A program made the translations under genes and the position numbers. Below, piece by piece: positions 36,848-45,787 of a stretch of 48,329 bases of DNA. The notes beneath the pieces are model-generated. The model ran no database searches. It was not told the origin of the DNA and saw only the letters and a list, made by a program, of their open reading frames with translations. Position 1 is the first letter of the stretch; every line of letters begins with the position of its first letter. The DNA lies in the NCBI GenBank assembly GCA_013298075.1, contig JAAFJG010000032.1:1-48329 (forward strand), read 5' to 3'. Origin of the DNA: Cytophagales bacterium. GTDB lineage: Bacteria; Bacteroidota; Bacteroidia; Cytophagales; Microscillaceae.

Positions 36848-38932
36848 ATGCTTGATATAATAAAAGGGCAAACCAACAAAAATGCCGAAATTGAATATTT
36901 AATAACTTTTTTAACTAAAGATGACTATGAAGGTCGTTTCTATGTAGGTTATCTCATGCCTGCTATTTCAGGCGAGAGCACTACACTTGATGCCTTATGG
37001 ATTTCAAAAAAATATGGAGTCCTTGTTTTTTTGATAGATAATCAAGTAGATACAGCGAAAGAAGATTCCTTATTTGGAGTAGTAGATACTTTTCTTCGTA
37101 GTAATTCTAAATTAAAAAAAGGAAGAGAATTGGCTATTAATGTTGAGGTAATTACTTATCAATCTAATAAAACTCTTTTAAAAGAAGAGTTGAATAAGAT
37201 TAAAGAATGGAATAATAATGAACTATTTGATGTTGTGGTTTCTACTTTTCAATCTGTTTCTACTTTAAAAAACAAGAGTGATAGAAAAAATATCAAAAAA
37301 ATAAATTCGAGAGGTTCAAGAATAAAATGGTTAGATGATCAACTTTCTATACTTGATAATGAACAAGAAAGGGCTATTATTGAGTATAGTGGAGGTATTC
37401 AACGAATTAGAGGATTAGCGGGTTCAGGAAAAACCATTGTTTTAGCATTAAAAGCTGCCTATTTACACACACAAAATCCTGATTGGGATATTGTGGTAAC
37501 TTTTAATACGAGAAGTTTGAAACAACAATTTAAAGATTTCATTACTAAATTTTGTAAAGAAAAAGGTGGTGAGCCTGATTGGGACAAAATAAAAATAGTC
37601 AATGCTTGGGGCAACACTAGAGAAGATTGGAGCGAAAAGGGGATTTATTACAGTATGTGTAGCGAAAATAATATCGAATACTTGGATTTTAAAAAAGCAG
37701 AAATTTATGCAAATTCTAATGGTATGAAAAGAGAACAAGCTTTTGAAGCTGTTTGCAAAAAAGCATTGGAAGAAACCAAATTAAACAGAATCAAAGAAAA
37801 ATATGATGTAATATTAATAGATGAAGCTCAAGACTTATCAAAAGACTTTCTTTTGATTTGTCATCATTTACTTAAAAGTCCTGATAAAAGACTCATTTAT
37901 GCTTATGATGAGTTACAAAGACTTAATGAAGGAGCAAGTTTACCTAACCCTAAAAATAATTTTAATGCAGAAGCTGATGACAAAATCCTCAAACGTTGTT
38001 ATCGTAATTCCAAACCACTTTTAGTAACAGCTCATGCCTTGGGTTTTGGTATTTATCGTAAGCAAGGATTAGTTCAGTTTTTTGACGATCCTAAATTATG
38101 GGGCGAGGTAGGTTATGAATGTAAAGAAGGAATATTAGAGGCTAACCAACAAGTTAAATTAATGCGTTCTAATCTTTCAAGTCCTTCTTATTTAGAAAAT
38201 ATATCAAAAGAGATTGAAGGAGTTGTTCAGCCTATTGATGATTTGTTAGTATTCAAATCTTTTAAAAACAAACAACAGCAAGCAGAATGGGTTGCAGCAC
38301 AAATTAACGCTAATCTAAAAGAGGACGAACTCCTTTTTAAAGATATTTTAGTAATAAATCCATTAGGTTTAACAACCCGAAACGAAGTGGCTTTGGTTCG
38401 TACTATGTTGACTGAAACGTATAAAATTAACGGACATATTGCAGGAGAAAGTGACGCAGATGTTTTTTTCGAGTCCAATTCTATTACTTTTACAGGTATT
38501 CATAGAGCAAAGGGCAATGAAGTTCCTATGGTTTACATTATCAATGCTGATGAAAGTTATGAGGGTACATTTAACGCCAAACGAGATTTGATAAAAAGGA
38601 GAAATACATTGTTTACAGCCATTACACGTAGTAAAGCATGGGTGCGCGTATGTGGAATTGGCGAAAATATGGATAACTTAATACAAGAATTTGAAACTGT
38701 AAAAAAGAACAATTTTGAATTACACTTTCGTTACCCCACTCAACAAGAAATAGATGAAATGAATGTGATTCACCGAGATATTTCTAACGAAGAAACACAA
38801 GAAATTACAGAAATAGAGAAAATTTACAATAGCATGCTTGATGCAGCCAATAAAATTAAATCAGGCAAATTAATGTTACAAGATTTAAGCCCTAAAATGC
38901 AAGAAATGCTTAAACCTCATTTGAAACCATGA
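36848..38932 (+). CDS. Superfamily 1 (UvrD-like) helicase with N-terminal nuclease-like region
   Basis: 694 residues. Walker A is GLAGSGKT at 189-196, Walker B is VILIDEAQD with Asp325-Glu326, motif V region TFTGIHRAKGNEV and motif VI LFTAITRSKAWVRVCG. Residues ~1-120 carry STTLDALWISKKYGVLVFLID, which resembles the core of NERD/PD-(D/E)XK nuclease-related domains, though the catalytic set is incomplete to my eye. Expected activity is ATP-dependent translocation on nucleic acid. The stop overlaps the next start (ATGA), a sign of coupled translation. The company of an unknown protein and a DNA methyltransferase suggests a defence or modification system; this is inference. Confidence 0.85.
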   Translation: MLDIIKGQTNKNAEIEYLITFLTKDDYEGRFYVGYLMPAISGESTTLDALWISKKYGVLVFLIDNQVDTAKEDSLFGVVDTFLRSNSKLKKGRELAINVEVITYQSNKTLLKEELNKIKEWNNNELFDVVVSTFQSVSTLKNKSDRKNIKKINSRGSRIKWLDDQLSILDNEQERAIIEYSGGIQRIRGLAGSGKTIVLALKAAYLHTQNPDWDIVVTFNTRSLKQQFKDFITKFCKEKGGEPDWDKIKIVNAWGNTREDWSEKGIYYSMCSENNIEYLDFKKAEIYANSNGMKREQAFEAVCKKALEETKLNRIKEKYDVILIDEAQDLSKDFLLICHHLLKSPDKRLIYAYDELQRLNEGASLPNPKNNFNAEADDKILKRCYRNSKPLLVTAHALGFGIYRKQGLVQFFDDPKLWGEVGYECKEGILEANQQVKLMRSNLSSPSYLENISKEIEGVVQPIDDLLVFKSFKNKQQQAEWVAAQINANLKEDELLFKDILVINPLGLTTRNEVALVRTMLTETYKINGHIAGESDADVFFESNSITFTGIHRAKGNEVPMVYIINADESYEGTFNAKRDLIKRRNTLFTAITRSKAWVRVCGIGENMDNLIQEFETVKKNNFELHFRYPTQQEIDEMNVIHRDISNEETQEITEIEKIYNSMLDAANKIKSGKLMLQDLSPKMQEMLKPHLKP

Positions 38933-39705
38933 AAGCAGAAATTTTTAAACAAATAAGAGAGGTAACTTCATTATTAGGAAGTAAAAGTATTCAAATTTCA
39001 CAGAACTTCCCTAAATATGAAGGTACGTCAAACGAAAATATTATTTGGGAACAGTACAAAGATATTGCTTTTCAATATAAAAACGAACCGTATGAAATAA
39101 TTTTTGATGAAACAAAAAAAGTAAAGGATTACAATTTCAGAATGTTTGATGATGCTATCATTCAAATAAAGTACTTATTTTACAGAGATAATATAGTCAA
39201 ACATACATTATCATATTTACCTAATCCAAATATTGAAGGTTTTAAAGATGAGCCTGACTATGAAGAACGATTTTTTGATAGCACCAAATTATTTGCTGAT
39301 ATGGTCGATAAAAAAATAGTCGTTTTTCCAATCCGTTTTGATTATTCAGACGTTTTTACAGATTGTGAACACCCTTTTGTTCATGCAACTTTTGGAAATT
39401 ACGATTCTTGTCGTATTCCTGTTTCTGCACCTATTTCGCCTAATCGTTTTATATTGTTTATTTTGAGAAGTTTTTATTTTGAAAAATTTGCAGAAGTTTT
39501 TGATGAAGATTTTAAAAGCGATGAAAAATATAAATTAGCGATTGAAAAATTACAATCAGGCAGGGGAAAAGATGAAAGATTAAGGCAAAAGGAGTATTTA
39601 AAACTAAAAAATGAGTATCTAAATGGTATATTTGTTTGTAATTTAAAGTTTGACAAAACAATATCAGAAAATGAGAAAAAAATAATTCATTTTAATTTTG
39701 AATAA
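38929..39705 (+). CDS. Unknown protein resembling DUF2290
   Basis: 258 residues, no signal peptide or membrane segment. The segment HATFGNYDSCRIPVSAPISP followed by RFILFILRSFYFE is what I recall of the DUF2290 family; this is a memory match, not a search result. The N-terminal half has VKDYNFRMFDDAIIQIKYLF and a Tyr/Asp/Glu-rich stretch; the C-terminus is Lys/Glu-rich. The start codon overlaps the helicase stop by four bases, so the two proteins probably work together. Confidence 0.75.
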   Translation: MKAEIFKQIREVTSLLGSKSIQISQNFPKYEGTSNENIIWEQYKDIAFQYKNEPYEIIFDETKKVKDYNFRMFDDAIIQIKYLFYRDNIVKHTLSYLPNPNIEGFKDEPDYEERFFDSTKLFADMVDKKIVVFPIRFDYSDVFTDCEHPFVHATFGNYDSCRIPVSAPISPNRFILFILRSFYFEKFAEVFDEDFKSDEKYKLAIEKLQSGRGKDERLRQKEYLKLKNEYLNGIFVCNLKFDKTISENEKKIIHFNFE

Positions 39706-39719
39706 TTTAAAATCTTTTA

Positions 39720-40892
39720 ATGTTTCTTATATACCCCCATAAAAAATCCGAATCCGAAATCTACGCCCAAATTCCCAAAAGTGAATTTGTTAAGCAAAAC
39801 GATATAATAAGCCCAAATAAATTAATTTTTGGTGAAAATACGCTTGTGCTTAAAAATTTGATAGAAAAACAAAATTTAGCAGGGAAAATTGATTTGGTTT
39901 ATATTGACCCACCTTTTGCCACTAATAATATTTTTACTTTTTCAGACGATAGAACAAGTACGATAAGTAACGAAAAAAATGGAAAAATTGCTTATTCTGA
40001 CAAATTACAAGGAACAGATTTTTTAGAATTTTTGCGTGAAAGATTAGTTTTATTAAAAATATTGTTATCTGAACAAGGTTCTATTTATTTGCATATTGAT
40101 TATAAAATTTGACATTATGTAAAAATCATTATGGACGAAATTTTTGGTATCGAAAACTTTAAAAACGACATCACACGTATCAAATGTAATCCTAAAAACT
40201 TTGCTCGCAAAGCCTACGGAAATATGAAAGATTTAGTTTTATTTTATGCTAAAACGGATAAATTGATTTGGAACGAACCCAAAACACCTTATACAGAAGA
40301 AGATAAAATCAAACTTTTTCCAAAAATTGATACACATAAAAGACGTTACACAACTATTCCTTTGCACGCACCAAGCGAAACTCAAAATGGTAAAACTTCA
40401 CAAACTTTCAAAGGAATACTACCTCCAAAAGGCAGACATTGGCGTACAAATGTAGAAACGTTAGAACAATGGGATAATGAAGGCTTGATTGAATGGTCGG
40501 CAAATGGAAATCCACGCAAAAAAATCTATTTAGACGAGCAGGAAGGCAAAAGAGTACAAGATATTTGGGAAATGAAAGACCCACAATATCCTTTATATTC
40601 AACCGAAAAAAATGCAGATTTATTAGATTTAGTGATAAAAACTTCCTCAAATCCAAATAGTTATGTGTTAGATTGTTTTTGTGGCTCAGGAACAACGTTA
40701 AAATCAGCACAACTTTTAGGTAGAAATTGGATAGGCATAGACCAATCTGAACAAGCCATCAAGGTAAGTGCAGAAAAATTAGACAATATTACAAGCAATA
40801 TTTTTACAACCAAACCAATTTATGAATTAATAAATTGTGAAGTGGAAATCAATAAAACATCAATTACTACTACATCAACTTCACTAAGTTAA
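39720..40892 (+). pseudogene. Beta-class DNA methyltransferase interrupted by one in-frame TGA
   Basis: Read through, the frame is 390 residues. Residue 131 is TGA (40110-40112) in the context HIDYKI-stop-HYVKIIMDEIFG, where related enzymes have Gly (GGA). A single G-to-T change explains it; both halves are in the same frame. Motif IV DPPF lies at 63-66 and motif I DCFCGSGTT at 318 onward, the beta order (IV before I), with the AdoMet site in the second half. Without read-through, the first half lacks AdoMet binding and the second lacks the catalytic motif. Substrate base is adenine N6 or cytosine N4. Follows the DUF2290-like gene by 14 bases. Confidence 0.85.
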
Positions 40893-40972
40893 TTATTATT
40901 TTTAATAATTTCTAAAAAACTAATTCTTTTTATTCTATTTACCACAAAAATAACGATTATTTTTATCATTAT

Positions 40973-41005
40973 TTTGGAATAATAACAATAATAAATTACT
41001 TTTGC
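40973..41005 (+). promoter_or_regulatory. Promoter of the first zinc-binding methyltransferase gene
   Basis: TTTG (40973-40976), 20 bases, TACTTTTGC (40997-41005): full Bacteroidota consensus, 25 bases before the ATG at 41031. Confidence 0.75.
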
Positions 41006-41030
41006 GTCATTAAATTACATTTTACTTATT

Positions 41031-42260
41031 ATGTACAAAGAAATATCAAAATGCCGCATTAGTGGAAGCACCAATCTTATCAATGTTCTTTCTTTGGGAG
41101 AGCAATATTTGACAGGCGTTTTTCCTAAATCTAAAGAGGAAAAAATAACGAAAGGACCCGTAGATTTGGTTTGGTGTCCTGATAGTGGACTTTTGCAACT
41201 CAAACAATCGTATAGTATTGATGAAATGTATGGCGAAAATTACGGCTATCGTTCAGGTTTAAATAGTTCGATGGTGCGTCATTTGCAACACAAAGCGAAT
41301 ACTTTGATGCGTATGTTTCCTTTGCAGGCAGGCGAAGTGGTTTTGGATATAGGAAGCAATGATGCAACTTCTTTGAAAACTTATCCAAGTAATCTGAAAA
41401 GGATAGGAATGGATCCGACAGGCAAAAAATTTATACAATATTATGAAGACGGTATAGAATTGATTCCTGATTTTTTCTCAGCAGAGGCATTTTTGAAAGT
41501 ATATCCAACTTTGCGACCAAAACTAATTACTTCTATTGCTATGTTTTATGACCTCGAAACGCCTATGGCTTTTGTGTCAGAAATAGAACAATTATTAGAC
41601 AATGAAGGTATTTGGCATTTTGAACAAAGTTATATGCCTTCGATGTTGCGTACTAATTCTTATGATACGATTTGTCAAGAACATTTAGAGTTTTATTCAT
41701 TCAAAGTAGTGAAAGAAATGCTTGAAAAATGTGGTTTGAAGGTTTTAGATGTGCAGATGAACGCTATCAATGGGGGTAGTTTTGCGGTAACAGCAGCCAA
41801 AAAATCTTCTACATTTAGACCTAATTATCCTGTGATTGATTGGTTATTATTAGAAGAACATAATATGGGTTTGAATACGCCAAAACCTTTTAGAGATTTT
41901 GAAGAAAGAGTGTATAAACATCGTGAAAGTTTGTTAAAATTGATAGATAGTTTGGTGGCAGATGGCAAAAAAGTATTGGGGTATGGTGCCTCTACCAAAG
42001 GAAATGTATTGTTACAATTTTGTAATCTAACCGAAAAACATATTCCTGCGATTGCCGATGTAAATCCTGATAAATATGGTTGTTTTACGCCCGGAACGAA
42101 TATTCCTATTATTTCGGAGGCAGAAGCGAGAGCGATGAAACCTGATTATTTCTTTGTTTTGCCTTGGCATTTCAAACATAATATTTTAGAAAGAGAAAAA
42201 GAATATATTGCCAATGGTGGTAAATTTATTTTTCCTTTGCCTGAAATTGAAATTATTTAA
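41031..42260 (+). CDS. Class I SAM-dependent methyltransferase with N-terminal zinc-binding domain, first copy
   Basis: 409 residues, the architecture of sugar C-methyltransferases: an N-terminal Cys-containing zinc-binding region (KCRISGSTN; VWCPDSGLLQL), a Rossmann methyltransferase core with VVLDIGSNDAT as motif I, and a C-terminal domain with GYGASTKGNVLLQF and ILPW-like FVLPWHFKHNI. Such enzymes methylate nucleotide-linked deoxysugars or related intermediates for glycans. An almost identical copy lies at 45788-47144; in the last ~360 residues the two differ only at Ile/Leu (KKFxQYY) and Thr/Lys (SSxFRP). Homology stops at the ORF ends. It has its own promoter. Confidence 0.88.
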   Translation: MYKEISKCRISGSTNLINVLSLGEQYLTGVFPKSKEEKITKGPVDLVWCPDSGLLQLKQSYSIDEMYGENYGYRSGLNSSMVRHLQHKANTLMRMFPLQAGEVVLDIGSNDATSLKTYPSNLKRIGMDPTGKKFIQYYEDGIELIPDFFSAEAFLKVYPTLRPKLITSIAMFYDLETPMAFVSEIEQLLDNEGIWHFEQSYMPSMLRTNSYDTICQEHLEFYSFKVVKEMLEKCGLKVLDVQMNAINGGSFAVTAAKKSSTFRPNYPVIDWLLLEEHNMGLNTPKPFRDFEERVYKHRESLLKLIDSLVADGKKVLGYGASTKGNVLLQFCNLTEKHIPAIADVNPDKYGCFTPGTNIPIISEAEARAMKPDYFFVLPWHFKHNILEREKEYIANGGKFIFPLPEIEII

Positions 42261-42305
42261 GTACAGGGTATAAAAAGTATTTTTTATAGAAAACGTATAA
42301 AAAAT

Positions 42306-42338
42306 TTTGTTTTATTCACGATAAATATCTAACTTTGC
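42306..42338 (+). promoter_or_regulatory. Promoter of the glycosyltransferase block
   Basis: TTTG (42306-42309), 20 bases, TAACTTTGC (42330-42338): full consensus, 80 bases before the ATG at 42418. Confidence 0.75.
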
Positions 42339-42417
42339 TTTTTATTTTTAAAATCTAAAAAATAAAGCTATATTGTATAAATATTTGCTTTGTTTTTTGC
42401 AAATATGTGTTTTTTCA

Positions 42418-43164
42418 ATGGAAAATAATCTATTAATTTTTATACCTACCTACAATGAATCAGAAAATATACATATTATATATAGTCTATTAAAAAATGT
42501 GCGTATTTCAGAAAAATTTGATATTCTTTTTTTAGATGATAATTCTCCCGATGGGACTGGTAAAATTATTGATGATTTATCATTAAAAGACCAGTCAGTT
42601 TTTGTAGTCCATCGTCAAGGGAAACAAGGAATAGGAAGTGCGCATGCCGTTGGTATTGATTGGGCATACAAAAATGGATATAAGATTCTAATAACTATGG
42701 ATTGTGATCTTACTCATTCACCAGATTATATCGCAGATTTTTATAAGGCAGGAAAAGAGTCTCTTATTGTAGTAGGCTCTCGTTATTTAGATAAAGATAG
42801 TTTAAAAACGTGGAATTTTTTTAGAAAAAGCCTTACAAAATTAGGGCATTTCCTTACTAAATATATTTTAGGAATGCCTTATGATGCGAGTGGTGCTTTT
42901 CGTTTATATAATCTTGAAAAGATACCGCAAGGTGTTTTTCAACTAATAAAATCTAAAAGTTATTCTTTTTTCTTTGAAAGCTTATTAATTCTGTATCTAA
43001 ATAAATTTAGTGTTAAGGAAATTCCTATAAAACTTCCCAAACGAACCTATGGAAATTCTAAAATGAATATAAAAGATGCTTGGGTAAGTTTAAAATTCTT
43101 GTTTAAGATGTTTTATCTTAAAACTTTTAATAAAAAAAAATTACTATATGAAAAACTTAAATAA
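42418..43164 (+). CDS. Family 2 glycosyltransferase, polyprenol-phosphate mannose synthase-like
   Basis: 248 residues from the ATG at 42418; a TTG at 42373 would add 15 hydrophobic residues not expected in this family. It has LIFIPTYNESENI, LFLDDNSPDGTG, the DxD motif in TMDCDLTHSPDY, and SGAFRLYNLEKIP. No C-terminal membrane segments, so it is of the soluble DPM1 type. It likely charges a polyprenyl phosphate carrier with a sugar for use by a membrane transferase, perhaps the 43870 gene product. Overlaps the next gene by 17 bases. Confidence 0.85.
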   Translation: MENNLLIFIPTYNESENIHIIYSLLKNVRISEKFDILFLDDNSPDGTGKIIDDLSLKDQSVFVVHRQGKQGIGSAHAVGIDWAYKNGYKILITMDCDLTHSPDYIADFYKAGKESLIVVGSRYLDKDSLKTWNFFRKSLTKLGHFLTKYILGMPYDASGAFRLYNLEKIPQGVFQLIKSKSYSFFFESLLILYLNKFSVKEIPIKLPKRTYGNSKMNIKDAWVSLKFLFKMFYLKTFNKKKLLYEKLK

Positions 43165-43864
43165 TCAAACTGAAAAGCAGTTCGAGGGTAAAGAAGGCGA
43201 AGTACAAGAAGATTGGGATGTTTATTGGTCTAATCAAAATAAAACCTCTAACAAAGTATATGACGTTTTTGCTAATTTCTACCGTAATAATATTATTAAA
43301 CGTGCTTTGAATTATTTTTTACACAAACATTTTGGTTTGGGAACTAAGGTTCTTCACGCAGGCTGTGGCAGTGGTAAAGTAGATAAAGATGTTGTAAATA
43401 AATATCAAATTACGGCTCTTGATATTTCTTATCCTGCGCTTAAAATATATGATAGTGTAAATCACCAAAAAGCAGAACTTGTTCAAGCAAGTATTTTTGG
43501 GATGCCTTTTTCAGATGACTCTTTTGATGGTATCTATAATTTGGGTGTTATGGAGCATTTTACTGCAGAAGAGATTAATCAAATATTGATAGAATTTAAG
43601 CGTGTTTTAAAAAAAGGTGGAAAAATTGTACTTTTTATACCCCCAACTTTTGGTCTTACAGTTCGTGTTTTAGATAGTGCTCATTTTATATTAAATAGAA
43701 TTTTTCGTAGAAATGTAAAACTACATCCTGATGAAATAACTCGTGTACAATCCAAAAAACATATTAAAGGAATTGTAGAAAAAGCAGGTTTTGAATTTGT
43801 AGAATATTATTTCGGAATTAAGGATATGTTTACGCAAGCAGTTGTAGTGGCTCAAAAAAAATAA
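43148..43864 (+). CDS. Class I SAM-dependent methyltransferase
   Basis: 238 residues. Motif I is VLHAGCGSGKVDKDV; further motifs are ITALDIS, FDGIYNLGVMEHF and RVLKKGGKIVLFIPP, as in Methyltransf_11-like enzymes. Substrate not readable; the locus suggests a sugar or lipid-linked glycan. It overlaps the glycosyltransferase gene (start inside its last codons) and is five bases from the membrane protein gene, so the three form a tight operon. Confidence 0.85.
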   Translation: MKNLNNQTEKQFEGKEGEVQEDWDVYWSNQNKTSNKVYDVFANFYRNNIIKRALNYFLHKHFGLGTKVLHAGCGSGKVDKDVVNKYQITALDISYPALKIYDSVNHQKAELVQASIFGMPFSDDSFDGIYNLGVMEHFTAEEINQILIEFKRVLKKGGKIVLFIPPTFGLTVRVLDSAHFILNRIFRRNVKLHPDEITRVQSKKHIKGIVEKAGFEFVEYYFGIKDMFTQAVVVAQKK

Positions 43865-43869
43865 ATTAT

Positions 43870-45777
43870 ATGGTATCTATTTTTATTAGTTATAGTGTTT
43901 TTTTATTACTAACTTTATGTCTTTTGTATGTTTTAGGTAGTATTTTGCTATATTTTTTAAAGATTAAAATAAATGGTTTTTATCTTCAGACTTTTGCAAA
44001 ATTATTATTAGGTCTCACCGTTTTTGTAGTAGTTACTGCTATGATTTATACAAAAGGCTTAACAATACAAGTTCTTTTTTTGCCTTTATTATTTTTTCTT
44101 GCTTATAAATATTCAAAAAAAACTGAAAATACGAGCATCAAAACTTCATATAACTTTTCAAATATTGCGGCTATATTTTTAGGAATCTTATGTATTTTTT
44201 GCTTCCGTTTTGGACAGCTTTATAATTTTGAAAGTAATATTCCTATAGCACCTCACGGAGATATAATATATTATGCAAATTGTATTGACTTTTTAGCTTC
44301 TTTTGGTAACGAAAATAGTTCAGTAGATTATATGAATCCCCAAGGCAATAGTCCTTATCATTACTTTGAACTTTGGTTTGGAGTAGGTGTGAGCCGATTA
44401 TTTGCTTTAAATACTGCTTTATCTCTTGTTTTAATTATTTATTCTATTGGAAATATTTTAATTTGGTTGGGTCTCTGTGCTATTTTATCAAGTTATAAAG
44501 AACTAAAAATTATAGATATTTTCTTTTGTTTATTTTTATTAACTACTACAGGTTTAGTATTTGATTTATATACAAAAGTAGAATTTATGAAATATATTTA
44601 TGTCTATACATTTAACTCTTTAAATTATAGCAAATTGTATGTTGTATACATATTTGCTATTGCGTCTTGGCTCTTTTTTATGAGAGATAAACGTCTGGAA
44701 GCAATTACATGCCTTATAGCTATTCCAATAGGTTTTGTTACTACCGCAATAGGAGTTTTTTCAGGTTTGTTTGTGTGGATATTTGTAGAATACTTTATGA
44801 GAAGAAAATTTCATTACCGTGAATTGTTAGCTTGTATATTAATTGCTTTATCTATATTTATATTTTATAAGTTTATAACAATATCAGTTAACACACACGT
44901 AAATACTAATGCAAATGACTTAATAAAAAAACTTACTGCTATAAGCTATCTTAAAACTATTTTGAATATAGGAATTGGTTCTACTATACAAATATTATTA
45001 ATGTTTTTACCGTTTTTAATTTTGTTATTTTTAAATAAGAGCATTCATTACAAAGCACTAAATTCAAGTGAGTTTTATCTATTTGTTTGTATTTATATTT
45101 TTTCTCTTTTGGGATGGGGAGTATTACACGATAAGACAAGTAGTACTCAAGTATTTACCAATATAACTCTTATTATATTAAATATTTTCACAAGTGTTTC
45201 AATGTTGATAATTTGGCAAGAAAAAAAATCTAAGTTATTATACTTGAATTATATGTTTTTAGGTATTGTTTTGATTTTAAGTTTTAAAAATTCTATCATA
45301 TCGTATAGATTTCCATATCCTCAAAGTAATAAATATGTAGATACTATTTTGCAGAAGTCTAAAGAACTTTCACAAAATGGTGCATTTATATTTACTAAAG
45401 AAGAATACCTAAAAATGGAATTTAGCTATGTTGCCAATCTTGTAATTAAAGGAAATTATTTATTATATTCCCAAAAACAAACATTTCCTACTTCATTGTC
45501 TCCTTATAATTATCCTATTTCAAAGAATAAATTCGTAGCTTCTTTGGAAGTAGCAGCCTTAGAAAATACTCCTTTTTGGATGTATGTAGAGAAACAAAAG
45601 AAAGAAGGTGTGTTTAAAAACATAGAAGAAAGTCAGGTTTCTTTCATTAAGCAATACAATATAAACTATTTGATTTGTAGTAAAAATGTTATTTTATCAG
45701 AGTATTTGCAAAAAATAATCAAAAATGAAATTGTAGACTCAAATACAAGAGAAAGATTTATCCAATTAAAAAATTAA
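43870..45777 (+). CDS. Polytopic membrane protein, possible GT-C-type transferase
   Basis: 635 residues with about twelve to thirteen hydrophobic segments over residues 1-480 and a soluble C-terminal ~150 residues. An acidic/polar loop after the early segments (FESNIPIAPHGDIIYYANCIDF) resembles the first extracytoplasmic loop of GT-C enzymes, which use polyprenyl-phosphate sugars. That fits the upstream synthase but is inference. No family recognised with confidence. Its TM segments are Phe/Ile/Leu-rich, typical of this AT-rich genome. Confidence 0.6.
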   Translation: MVSIFISYSVFLLLTLCLLYVLGSILLYFLKIKINGFYLQTFAKLLLGLTVFVVVTAMIYTKGLTIQVLFLPLLFFLAYKYSKKTENTSIKTSYNFSNIAAIFLGILCIFCFRFGQLYNFESNIPIAPHGDIIYYANCIDFLASFGNENSSVDYMNPQGNSPYHYFELWFGVGVSRLFALNTALSLVLIIYSIGNILIWLGLCAILSSYKELKIIDIFFCLFLLTTTGLVFDLYTKVEFMKYIYVYTFNSLNYSKLYVVYIFAIASWLFFMRDKRLEAITCLIAIPIGFVTTAIGVFSGLFVWIFVEYFMRRKFHYRELLACILIALSIFIFYKFITISVNTHVNTNANDLIKKLTAISYLKTILNIGIGSTIQILLMFLPFLILLFLNKSIHYKALNSSEFYLFVCIYIFSLLGWGVLHDKTSSTQVFTNITLIILNIFTSVSMLIIWQEKKSKLLYLNYMFLGIVLILSFKNSIISYRFPYPQSNKYVDTILQKSKELSQNGAFIFTKEEYLKMEFSYVANLVIKGNYLLYSQKQTFPTSLSPYNYPISKNKFVASLEVAALENTPFWMYVEKQKKEGVFKNIEESQVSFIKQYNINYLICSKNVILSEYLQKIIKNEIVDSNTRERFIQLKN

Positions 45778-45787
45778 AATTCAATAT

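Noticed and set aside
40110-40112. TGA read as glycine (genetic code 25, as in Gracilibacteria)
   Set aside because: The expected residue is indeed Gly, but the helicase (38930-38932) and array copy A (533-535) end at TGA at sensible places, and everything else points to a Bacteroidota genome with the standard bacterial code. One mutation or an error is simpler.
39720-40892. Two separate genes for the two methyltransferase halves
   Set aside because: Same frame with one stop between, and each half lacks one of the two essential motifs.
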